From NCBI GenBank assembly GCA_010015655.1, contig ML976696.1:228968-257769 (forward strand): DNA of 28,802 nucleotides, read 5' to 3'. The notes beneath the pieces were generated by a model, which was not told the origin of the DNA, made no database searches, and worked only from the letters and a program-made list of their open reading frames with translations. The translations under genes and the position numbers were made by a program. Each line of letters begins with the position of its first letter. Position 1 is the first letter of the stretch. This document shows, one piece after another, positions 10,556 to 19,558 of this stretch. This stretch comes from Bimuria novae-zelandiae CBS 107.79. Its lineage: Eukaryota; Ascomycota; Dothideomycetes; Pleosporales; Didymosphaeriaceae.

Positions 10556-11036
10556 CAGTAGTGGAAGGTTCCGTAGCCAAAAGCTTGCTCGGTCATCTTA
10601 TTCATTTCCGCGAGTTCGAAAGCCTCACGACTTGGGGCGGTGTAGGTGACATTGAGAAATATGTAGCCAACGACGCGGTCGGGGTGGTAAGTGTAGAGAC
10701 GGGCGGCACATATGGATCCCAATCGTGGCCGATGGAGATTACTTTGCCAACCTTTCCGGTATCAATGATATCAATGAGATCCTTGGTCATTGCATCCCAC
10801 TTATACTCGGCTGGATCGGTCGGCTTGTCGGTGCCGTGGTAGCCAAGCATATCTGGAATGATGATGGGGAACTTAGTAACAATAAGACGCTCCGCGATAC
10901 CCTTCCACATCTCAGCATGGTCGGGCTAGCCATGCTGGAAGAGAAGGGCTGGAAGAGACCTGTCGCCTTCGGACGTGTAGTATGTGTAACTGTAACCACG
11001 CGAGGTCTTCAGGATCTTCTTCTCGAAAGCGTCCAT

Positions 11037-11849
11037 CTTGAAGTTTTCTTGACGTGTTTAGTGACCGCAAAGTGTTTTCAAGATTGCTAAGTGATGATCC
11101 CAGAAGCTTGGAGGGGTATAAGGAGCAGGTAGGTCAAGGTCCCTATTAAGTAGTGGATCTGATATATGCGGTACCATTCCGAAGCTTCAGGTAGCAGGCG
11201 GAAAGCGGCATCGGCGAGTCGGGCGTAGATTACCTTTGCTAGGCATTTGTAAGACGAAGTAGGGCTACGCAGGTAAGGTAATATATTGTGGGCAGGTAGG
11301 CAGGCATATGAGGACAACAAGCTGTATTGCTATCTGCAAAAAGGAGTGTGTGGAGTGAGGAGCCTGCTGTTGAGCAGAGAGAGAGAGAGCGAGAGCGGGG
11401 GAGAGTATTTGTTGAGTCCCTAGTCCGTGCACCTGAGTAGTACCTTCCACCGCTGACGTCAGTCACGTGGCTACATATATACTATACGGATATGCTGGCG
11501 CAAGTATGATTTCATCTGTATATGATTACCTGTATCAGTGTTAGGTCGAACATTTACCGCGAAGCTAAATCATACGAAGTGATAGCGACTCCCACATTCT
11601 ATTCATAAATGTGAGAGTGTTTTGTTGGCCATGATGCTCCATCGTAAGTTTGGCTGCCAACACGTGAGATGGACTAGGAGATGCGTACTACGCTTTGAGC
11701 AGCTTAAGTCTGGGGCGACTGGTTTCGGAGGCTCGACGGCTCATTGCCGGTCAGGCAACGCGGTAATTCCACGATCAATTAATCAGCCGAGTGCCTTGCC
11801 CTTGCATTAATAAGCTTGTTGTCCGCTAAGGAGGAACGACGAAGTGGAG
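11037..11849. other. Gene-poor gap with a GA microsatellite
   Basis: About 0.8 kb between the two minus-strand pseudogenes. The right-hand part would hold the 3' flank of the F-box gene and the left part the old promoter of the hydrolase. A purine tract AGAGAGAGAGAGCGAGAG lies at 11376-11405. Base composition is normal and not RIPped. Short frames exist on both strands without any recognisable motif. Confidence 0.5.
11376..11405 (+). repeat. GA-rich microsatellite
   Basis: Roughly 30 bp of GA dinucleotides interrupted by GC and a run of G. Purines lie on the plus strand. It sits upstream of the hydrolase pseudogene, where a (CT)n tract could once have been part of its promoter. Confidence 0.7.
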
Positions 11850-12861
11850 TTATGCAGTGAATCCATTATTTTTCGGGATGGTCTTGAACTTAACGGTAAC
11901 TCCAACGCTCTCCAGGTCCTCTTGCGTGCATTGTAGGTACTCGTATCCCTTTTTCGATTCATGACTAGCGGAGTAGGCATCGTCCACCCACAGTTTGATA
12001 GCCTTCAGCCCAGTAAAGCATCGCTGCTTCGCCTGTACCGCCTGAAGAAACCAAAAGCGCGTAGCGCATAACGGATTTCCAACGATCAAGCGCTCAGTGC
12101 TCCGGGGCAGCACGTGTTCGGCTGCGAATCGAGGGATGTTCATATGCCTCATAGCTATCCACGGCAAATGCAGAGTCTTGAAGCGAGTGAACTCTTTCAG
12201 CGGACGGAGACCAGAAGACGGAAGGAGCTGCATAATGCCCCAGTGGCGACCTCCGGTTTGGGTCTGATGGACTAGAATTTCAAAGTTCTCAAGTTTTCTT
12301 GCCACGCCTCGGAACTTGGATAGGAACGTATCGACGGACATGTGTGGAATCGGGGTTCCAGGGTGGTGTCTGCTCCTCCACCAAGTTCCCCTTTGAGTGT
12401 CGTACAACTTGCATGCGACGGCATCACCATAGCAATCAGCGGGGTGCTCGTGGTCCATGGTGCAGTCGATAGTCGTAACATGTACCACAAGTGACTTCAG
12501 CTTCGGAAATGCGTCCAAGAAGTTCCCAAAGCGGCTGTATTGCAACTGACCAGGATAGAACACACGCGTGTTCACTAGCAGGACAAGTTCGCTAACCGTA
12601 GGAATTCAGAGACAACATAGCGGTCTTCAAAGTTCAAGTCCAACTTCTTAATGAGCGAGGCAATATTCTTCAGGATAAGGATATTATGCAGAAAGGCTAA
12701 AATCTTGGCCTCTAAGACAACGGGTGACTCGTAGAGTCGCGAGCTCATTGTGATCTTTGCGAACCGATAACAGACCAGAACCAAGTCGAACATGGCCTCC
12801 TGGGGCAATTTTGGGCAATTTGCTCGAGTAACTTATCCGGCAGACTAGGAATAGACACCAT
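11850..12861 (-). pseudogene. F-box protein gene with two frameshifts
   Basis: From ATG at 12861 the frame opens MVSIPSLPDKLLEQIAQNCP, a typical F-box start (LP..LL.QI). The rest of the F-box, EAMFDLVLVCYRFAKI, is in another frame, so a shift lies at about 12795-12805 next to a near-duplication AAATTGCCC/AAAATTGCCCC. The second frame continues through LIKKLDLNFEDRYVV and stops at 12575. A third frame, from about 12606 (PTVSELVLL), carries the remaining 245 or so codons to the stop at 11850 (FPKLKSLVVHV, then an LRR-like but irregular C-terminal part). Small introns do not repair either break. F-box proteins recruit substrates to SCF ubiquitin ligases; large variable families with many dead copies are normal in fungi. 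A sequencing error at one site would still leave the other. Confidence 0.7.
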
Positions 12862-12889
12862 TATGGAGACCTCGGATCAGTTGAACCTA

Positions 12890-12934
12890 TATTGCTCGTC
12901 CTGGGGTAACACACGGGACTAGGACAATACTAAA
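12890..12934 (+). repeat. 45-bp dispersed repeat, copy 1 (CTGGGGTAACACAC core)
   Basis: Runs from TATTGCTCGTCCTGG to ACAATACTAAA and matches, in inverse orientation, 23919-23963 at 42 of 45 positions. It lies 29 bp upstream of the F-box start codon. No second, inverted end is visible within 400 bp, so this is a solitary end or a truncated copy. Confidence 0.8.
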
Positions 12935-13344
12935 CAGATCCTGCTTCAGTGCGACCGGCGTAGGATTAGAATCCGTTGCATGACATTCTTGGATTGTATT
13001 TGCATCTCGGCTGATGACGTCGTCAATTGTCGTGATGTATCTCTGCAGAAGAAGCATCTGGAAGGCTCGGAGATATCGGACAAAAAGTACCGCACGTGCC
13101 AACGCGTGTCAGAACCGCGCCTTGTGGCGGGCGCTGAACGTCAACTGTAGCCTCGAAGCTTCACCGAAGATTCACGTACTTAATTTTCAAAGTTTCTGGT
13201 TTACTCGGTATACAGAAGACCGTTTTTAAACCACAGTCTAACCTGCTTCAATCATCACTTCGAGTACAATCTCCACATCGACAAAAGCGTACTTTATGCC
13301 CCGATAGCCTTTCGCCATTCCCGCGTATCAACGAAGCTTTCACG
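12935..13344. other. Divergent intergenic region upstream of the DeSI-Trx-PUL gene
   Basis: Serves as 5' flank for the plus-strand gene starting at 13345 and as upstream DNA for the minus-strand F-box pseudogene. A 71-codon minus frame (13102-12887, MARAVLFVRYL...) runs through it into the dispersed repeat, but it has no recognisable domain and I do not call it. The sequence just before 13345 is CT/CA-rich, as is common in fungal 5' leaders. Confidence 0.5.
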
Positions 13345-15237
13345 ATGGATGTCCAGCTCTACGTGTACGATCTGTCGCAGGTGCGCTTCCTTCGTTACAC
13401 GGTTTATGACCTTTTACTGATGATCGACATATAGGGTCTTGCACGTTCCATGTCTCGACAATTCCTCGGAATCCACATCGACGCTGTCTACCATACATCT
13501 ATCGTACTCCAGGGTATCGAATACTACTTCGGTCAGGGCGTGCAAACATGTCGCGCAGGTGCAACGCATCACGGCAAGCCCATGGAAATCATAAATCTAG
13601 GCCGAACCGAACTGCCTATCGAAGTTGCCCTCGAGTACCTAGAAAGCCTAATGACAGTGTACACGGCCGAGTCGTATGACCTGTTCACCCACAACTGCAA
13701 CAACTTCTCCAACGATTTCGCCATGTTTTTGGTTGGGAAGGGAATACCAGAGCACATCACGAACTTGCCCGAGACGGTACTGAACACGCCTATGGGGTCG
13801 ATGCTGCGGGCACAGATAGATGCCTCAATGAGGCCTATCACCCAAGCGCCTACACCCCAGGCCGCTGCTGTGAACCCATCGGCAGTCAACGGTACGGCTC
13901 AGAATGGTGCGCAGAATGGTGCGCCGAAGTCAGCGCCGGCACCGGCCCTCTCAAAAGCCGAAGCAGAGTTGAAGGAGGCTACGGGCCGGGTCAACAATGT
14001 CACGACCATTCAAGCCGTGGATCGCCTCCTGAGTCTAGCCAAGGACCGTTGCGCGATCATCTTTTTCACAAGTTCAACGTGCGGACCCTGCAAGATTGTG
14101 TATCAGCCGTTCGATGATCTAGCAGTGGAAGCTGGTGAGAAGTGCGTCTTCATGAAAATTGACTTCGACTTTGCGGATCGCTCAATCGGCACACGGTTCC
14201 CTCACGTTCGCGCGACACCGACCTTCATCACCTTCCTCCGCAGTGAGAAGCGGGACGAATGGAGTGGAGCTGATCCGCGCCAACTGCGCAGCAACGTCGA
14301 GCTTCTCCTGAACGAAGCCTTTCCGACACATCCTCATCTTGCGAAGAGCTTGCCGACGCTGCTGAGCCAGAGCCAGCGACCCATTTTATATACCAAAGTG
14401 CCACCGCTCGAGAAGGTTGTCGCCAAAATGGGTGACATTGGCAAAGCCGAGGCCGTTTCCTCGATCGTCTCATTCATAGACGCTCGCGAGCGCTTCGGCG
14501 CCATGGAAACCCCACTCACGAAGCTCCCAAGGTTCGCCGAATTCCTTCGACGAAGCACGACTTCCCTACCGCCTGAGCTCCTGTTCACGTCTCTCGACTT
14601 GCTGCGCGTTGCGTTGACCGACGTGCGCGTAGCAGGCTTCTTCGCCGAAGAGCATGCCGGCGCCACAGGCACACCCGCGACGCTCGCACATCTGTTTGAG
14701 CATGTAAATAGCCTCGGAGAATCTGCGCCATACAACTTGCGTCTCACGGCCTTACACGTAGCGTGCAACACTTTCAACTCGCCGCTATTCATCCCGCATC
14801 TTCTCTCTCCACCCCTTTCGTCAACGCTAGTTTCCATCCTCACCACGGCCCTGCTGGACGAAAAGCACCCGGCGCTAAAGGCCTCAGCACTCAGCCTCGC
14901 TATGAACATCGCCTCATCCAACCACAAGATTCGCATGAAGAAGCACACATCGAACCCGACCGCTTCCCTTCTTTCGGAGTCGGAGCTTGATGACTCCGAA
15001 CAAGTCGAGTTGCTAGCTTCCCTACTTGAGATTCTTGGTAGCCAAGATGAGTTCAGCGATGTGAAGAAGATCGCGCTGATCTGCACGGGCTGGCTGACGT
15101 ACTGCGCGCCTATGGACGGCGAAGTGAGGGATCTCTGGAGAGCTATGGATGCTGCAGGTACGGTGGAGAAGATTCAAGCGAAGGTGCTGCAGGATAGGAT
15201 GTTGGTGAAGGAAGTCAAGAGTTTGCTGGATGTCTAG
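13345..15237 (+). CDS. PPPDE/DeSI-thioredoxin-PUL domain protein
   Basis: Two exons: 13345-13380 and 13435-15237, with a 54-nt intron (GTGCGC...ATATAG). The 612-residue product starts MDVQLYVYDLSQ. Using this upstream ATG completes the first strand of the PPPDE fold, which the internal ATG at 13450 would lack. Residues 1 to about 145 are a PPPDE (DeSI) cysteine peptidase domain with catalytic His32 (DAVYHTS) and Cys100 (HNCNNFSND). An Ala/Pro/Asn-rich linker follows. Residues about 195-320 form a thioredoxin domain with a complete CGPC pair (Cys228/Cys231) and the cis-Pro segment RATPTF. Residues about 335-612 form an alpha-helical PUL domain, the Cdc48/p97-binding module of Lub1/PLAA. DeSI domains remove SUMO or ubiquitin, so the likely role is Cdc48-linked ubiquitin/SUMO processing, with a possible redox input; the substrate is unknown. 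Nothing looks broken. Confidence 0.9.
13381..13434 (+). other. Intron 1 of the DeSI-Trx-PUL gene
   Basis: 54 nt, GTGCGC donor (weaker than GTAAGT) and ATATAG acceptor, with a CTGAT-like branch site near 13417. Phase 0; it joins DLSQ to GLARSMSRQF. Confidence 0.8.
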
Positions 15238-16037
15238 GAGGGATGAGCTGATGGGTTTGGAGTTTTATACCCTTTTAGAGGGGGGAGTCATGGAAGATTA
15301 TTGGCAAGTACAATGATAGATTTGCATGTGCACTCCAGAGATTTTGTGATGTCGAGTTGAAAGTAGGAGTATTCACGTTCGCGCGACATGCAGCGGGTCC
15401 GTCGTTTGTCGCGAGCTGTACATACTCCAATTGATTTTCGTCACTATCGGGGAACTTACGACTGTACCCGGTACCGCCGCGTACCTACAAGCTGCAACAT
15501 CAACCAGACCAGAACAGAAAACAAGAATCATTTCCCGATTGCGCTTTGCGCAATGCGGCTCAAAATGTTGCCATTCGTGCAACCCTAGAGCGGACCGGCA
15601 CCACACCCCCGGATCAACGGCTATCTTCCCATTCGCTCCGCCCATGCAGGTACATCAGGCACGGATACCTTGCTCCACTGTATGGTGCAATATGGGGTAT
15701 ATGGGGAAAGAGCGGCCGCGATTTGGGCACGTTTGTTGTTGATGTGCTATGGCGTGATCTGGCACCTCGGTTTCGACAGTTGGTGTACCTTTGTACATAA
15801 ACCTTCGAATATTGATACACCTATTTTGCTCACGACATTGGCTCTTTTCGGTTTTCTTTTTTACGAAAGTACGCACCTAGGAAAAAGAACTGCGATACGA
15901 GAGGAGGACGATTGAGGGTTTTTGCTGTGGAAGCACGCTGTGAGTGTAAGACATGCCTTTGCACAAGGAGCGGTACTGATGAAGGGTTGTAAGAGGTACC
16001 GGTACACGAGAGAAAGGACACAGCCCAATCGACCATC
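15238..16037. other. Intergenic gap between two plus-strand genes
   Basis: Contains the 3' flank of the DeSI-Trx-PUL gene and the promoter and leader of the UPF0643 gene. Short frames on both strands (up to about 100 codons) show no domain, no signal peptide and no intron logic, so I call no gene. No repeats or RIP. Confidence 0.55.
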
Positions 16038-16943
16038 ATGGCTCCAGGCCTCGACATCACCGCGCTGGCGCACGAGTCCGAAGCTCACCACCACGACGGC
16101 CCCCTTCCAGACGATGCCACTCTCCCAGTCAACCCCATCAAAGCCACTCCAGCAAAGACACCTCCCTATTCCGCAACCACCGTCCTGGACCCTTCTTCAG
16201 TGACCACCGACTTCGACGCCCTACGCTTCTCCGCAGCTGCATCCCAGCAACTCCTCCCCACCCTTCTACCTTACGATATCCCGCTCTCCACCCTCCTAAT
16301 CTCCTCCCCTTACAACGCCCCAGGCCACTACCTCCCCCTCCCCACCCTCTCCACCACCTCGCTCATCCTCGCCAAAGCACTCACAGCGCTGAAGCCGCTG
16401 CGCCCAGACTACGCCACGGCGCCGTTCCTCTCAGCACTCGACTTTCCCGCCGTACTCACCCTCATCCGCCGCTTCAGTGCCGAGATGAACGCTCCCTGGA
16501 AAGAATCCAGTTTCTACGTCGTCGTCTTCCGTTCGCGGTTGAAGCCAGACATCGACAGCGAGCGCTTGTACGAGCTCGATGCTGGAAGTCATCGCGAGGC
16601 GTGCGAGAGTGGGGGCTTACTCAAGTATTGGTTTGGGAAGGTTGATGAGGGGAGGAGGAATTTGGCGACTTGTAAGTCTCCCCCTACCCTCTCTCTCCTA
16701 TGGCTTGCGTGTGTCTGGGTGGAGAGGAAGTGAAGGGAAGTGACGTGCTAATGGGGCATAGGCTTCTGGAGGACCAGGAAGGATGCGTATCTCGGCGGCC
16801 AGGGCCCGTGGCATAAGAAGGCCAGGGCCGCGGGCAAGACGCTGTATGAGGAGATCGCGTTTTCGACGTGGAGGTTTACGGTTACAGAGGGGGCGGGGGA
16901 GGTTAGGCTGGAGGAGTGGAGGGAGAAGTTTGAAAAGGAGTAG
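16038..16943 (+). CDS. UPF0643 family protein
   Basis: Two exons: 16038-16671 and 16762-16943, 271 residues. The 90-nt intron has a GTAAGT donor, a CTAAT branch site at 16747 and a CATAG acceptor. Splicing restores NLATCFWRTRKDAYLGGQGPWHK, while reading through gives a useless 20-residue tail. The N-terminal 60 residues are His/Pro/Thr-rich and probably disordered. The conserved core is about residues 60-255: an FYVVVFRSRLKPDID strand, a YELDAGSHREA segment and the C-terminal LGGQGPWHKKA...YEEIAFSTWRFTV block, typical of the fungal UPF0643 family (for example S. pombe PB2B2.08). I know no established function. No signal peptide, membrane segment or catalytic motif is visible. It is convergent with the Ipk1 gene, with a 485-bp gap. 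Confidence 0.8.
16672..16761 (+). other. Intron of the UPF0643 gene
   Basis: 90 nt, GTAAGT...GTGCTAATGGGGCATAG. Phase 1; joins ACT-T to GC to make the Cys of ATCFW. Confidence 0.85.
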
Positions 16944-17428
16944 GGGGTTTGGGGGACACTGGCGTTGAAAGGCGTCGAGCATGCCCACACAGCAGTAGTG
17001 GTGGATTCCTGACTCGTGGTTTGTGGGAGTCTGGCACTGGCGATCTGGTAGGCTGATTTTCCTGCTGATGAAAACCTGAACAGATGGTGAGGATGGTTTG
17101 ATAGAGTGGCAGGGCGGCGGCATGGCGTTATGTGGCATGATACCCTTCAGCATGATAGACGAGCTCTCGAGCTCTTAGAAATGTACCTATTCTTCACACG
17201 GGTCTGCGACGTGCATCGAGTCTTGCTGGCCTTTCAACGTCCGAGTTACCTTTCGACGTTGTGGTCTCGCGCCGCCAGAAGCATGGACAGTCAATCGCAC
17301 GACAGCACCCAGCACACGCAGAGCTCAGTCCTAGGACTGCAAGGCATTACAATTATAATTAAGGGGCCATGATCACACAGGGGTATACCCCCAGCCCGCA
17401 CTCCTTACGCCCTAACGCCATCCATCCC
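16944..17428. other. Convergent intergenic gap
   Basis: 3' flanks of two genes that read toward each other. No recognisable gene or repeat. Any polyadenylation signals would be here; an AATTATAATTAA stretch lies at about 17350. Confidence 0.5.
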
Positions 17429-18832
17429 TCAAAAATAATACGGTACATACTTCCTCCACCCCTGCGCAATCCAGCACCCCTCCATCCCACTATCCCTACT
17501 CAAATACCACCCTCCATTGCCCAACACCTGTTCCTTCTTATACCAATCAACCAGCTTATTCAGCGACTTGAAATCCAGGTCGCCGAGCTTAGCCTCAATG
17601 GGTGAACTCTCGTCGAAGGGGATGCGGACGAAGAGCGAACAATCTCGCAGCGTCATGGAGAGGCGCAGGCGGTATCCTTCATCGTCGTGGGGTGGAGTGA
17701 CCCTGATTACATTTGTGCCGACGACGGACTGGAGGTAGCGTAGGTGCTGGAGGATCTCGTGGCCGGGGCCGGTGGTGAAGAAGGGGAGGGCGCGAGCGAT
17801 GATTTTGGCGGCGGTGGATGGGTCGAGGGATCTTGCTGTGCGGGAGTCAGTAGGGGGATGTAGAGATTGGCAGCGCTGTTGTAGAAGATTTGGTGCTGTT
17901 GTTACGCCAGGTAGTATGCAGTAAGACAGATGCCTATGCAGCGCAGTGGATACGGTCGGCATCCGTATTCTGTCCTAGGGAAACATGGAGCACCCAGGCG
18001 TGTGGCATTGTGCTGAAGTGTGACACAATGACAGGGTAGACTTACTCTTTTCACGGAGCCATTGCTCAATCGCCGGGGCTTTGCCGGCTGCGAGTACCAG
18101 CGGGCAGATATAGTCGCGCTTGACCGGTCTCTCCGGTTTCCTCGCAGCGTCAAGCCTCGCAGCTTGAAGCGCGCATGTGCGGCAGAGATACGCGTCTCGC
18201 GGCGCATCCAGCGATTGTGTCAGCCACTTCGGCTTGATCTCGATCGTGAACGTGATTCCGTCTTCAGGGGACATATCTGGCAGCAAGATGCCCCGTTCTT
18301 CCAGGAGGTGGAACCCGATATGTTTGTTGTGCGGGCAATGTTTATGCATTTCTACCATGAGAGCGTGTAGGGCTCCCGGGTATATGGAGACGCCTTCGTG
18401 GTGCATGACGAAGTCTTCGAATGACTCCTTGATCGACAGATTCAGGGCTTTGCGGGGAGAGGTGTCGTCTTCTTCCTGCTCGGTCTTACGAAACAGAGGT
18501 AGTAACTCTTCCTCAAACCCGGCCATGATCTCGTTGTATCTGAGCGTTTTCGGCTCGCCCTTGCTGATGCGCAGAACTTTCGTTTGCAGTCCTTTCCTCT
18601 CCATAACATTGCCATTATGGTCTTCGAAAACGACGCACGTCCCTTTAGAGCTCGGCTGGAGCCGGAATACTGCATTGGCGGCTCCCTCAGCGCAGAACTT
18701 GAAGCGAAAGGCATTTGAAAGCTCGTCGCCACTGGCTAGGCGGCAGAGGATGTTGGGCTCGTGGCGTGCTGAAGGTGCCATCTTTGGAACGGAGCGATTG
18801 GATAACGGTTCAGAACCAGGGATGTCTTGCAA
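17429..18832 (-). CDS. IPK1: Inositol-pentakisphosphate 2-kinase (Ipk1)
   Basis: Two exons, 18832-18046 and 17835-17429, give 397 residues. The 210-nt intron runs from GTAAGT to CTACTGACTCCCGCACAG; the join makes REKTRSLDPSTAAKII in frame. Family features: a P-loop-like EGAANAVFRL at 49-58 that in the family binds ATP, the strongly conserved EIKPKW at 198-203, a zinc-type CRTC pair at 217-220, and near the C-terminus DCSLFVRIP followed by KLGDLDFKSLNKLVDW. The enzyme phosphorylates the 2-position of inositol pentakisphosphate to make phytate (InsP6), which supports mRNA export in the nucleus and cytoplasm. Length is normal for filamentous fungi (yeast Ipk1 is shorter). A second ATG at residue 18 (MAPSARHEP) at 18781 is an equally possible start. 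Same strand as Spt8 but 726 bp apart, so an independent gene. Confidence 0.85.
17836..18045 (-). other. Intron of the Ipk1 gene
   Basis: 210 nt, long for this window. GTAAGT donor, TACTGAC branch site, CACAG acceptor, phase 1. An ATG-bearing frame inside it (17962) leads into exon 2 and could mislead automated calling. Confidence 0.75.
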
Positions 18833-19558
18833 AGTTTCAGGCCGAAAAACGCGAAGGCAGGCGGAACGTGGATTTGATATTGATGGGCGTAGCGATAGTA
18901 CCGATCGTTGGAGAGGTTGTTGTCACAGTCGACTTCCCCTGGGTCAACTCAAACCGTGGAACGCTAGCACCACAAAACCAGAAAGCACGAGTTGCGAAAC
19001 TTCCTGAAATCCCATATATTCACCGCGTACTGTCCACCCAACTATGGTCGACCGGAAGCTGCGCCGTGGCGTTGATAACATGGGTGATGCGCCCGTCGTC
19101 GAATGACGTAGCCGAAAGTCGTGCACTCTCAAAATTGCTTCCCAGCCCCTTTCTATCGGGTCCTCCTCATCGTGGCGGCTTCTTGCATCAGTAATGACAG
19201 AAACCTCGTTCATTTTCAGGGTGATAGGAGCTTTAAGGATGAAAAGCTGACTTTCGTGGCGGCGCCTTTCGGTACTAGAATTGGCCTAATTCATTGTGGA
19301 TGGCGGCACGCGTGATCCCTGTTAACACCACCAAGGACAAGCGCGTAAGCACCAACCTCCTTTCGCCATCCCTGCAAGGCACGAGAAATCCATAGCTGAT
19401 CAAATGCCCACGGGCAGAGACTCTTCGCTACAATAGATACATGTGCGCAATGCCAGCGATGCTCCAATCCCATAGGCGGCATCAAATAGTAGCCAAAAAC
19501 ACCTATGAAGATACCGCAACACCGCGACCAAGGGTATATAAAAAAAAACAGGAGGTTA
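18833..19558. other. Intergenic gap between Ipk1 and Spt8
   Basis: Holds the Ipk1 promoter on the minus strand and the 3' flank of Spt8, with a TATATAAAAAAAAA tract at about 19535-19549. No reading frame with recognisable content. Confidence 0.5.

Larger units (their letters stand above)
10070..11036 (-). pseudogene. Epoxide-hydrolase-type alpha/beta hydrolase, broken
   Basis: Starts MDAFEKKILKTSRGYSYTYY at 11036. The family's oxyanion motif HG(F/W)PD reads HG-stop-PD (TAG at 10928-10926, from TGG). Further on come DMLGYHGTDKPTDP and the nucleophile motif GHDW. Directly after GHDW one base is missing near 10715 and the frame moves to one reading SICAARLYTYHPDRVVGYIF. A 52-nt intron (10555-10504, GTAAGC to TTAG, branch CTGAC) fits between FHYW and NLFADP. 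The gene then runs to GFDAPQ, where a 161-bp MITE interrupts it, and resumes on the far side as CWYRDFGE before a stop at 10070. The last roughly 80 residues of the family, including the catalytic His region, are missing or unreadable. Members hydrolyse epoxides or halides; the substrate here cannot be told. It is clearly non-functional. Confidence 0.85.

Noticed and set aside
12887..13102. 71-codon minus frame (MARAVLFVRYL...) sharing a peptide with a frame at 23919-23963
   Set aside because: The shared peptide is explained by the 45-bp dispersed repeat; the differences are not biased to silent sites, so it is not a conserved protein.
14334..15086. 250-codon minus frame opposite the DeSI-Trx-PUL gene
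   Set aside because: Antisense shadow of a well-conserved coding exon; Ser/Arg-rich composition follows from the other strand and no domain is visible.
18177..19007. 276-codon plus frame opposite Ipk1
   Set aside because: Antisense to the Ipk1 first exon, with Arg/Ser/Cys-rich content and no family match.
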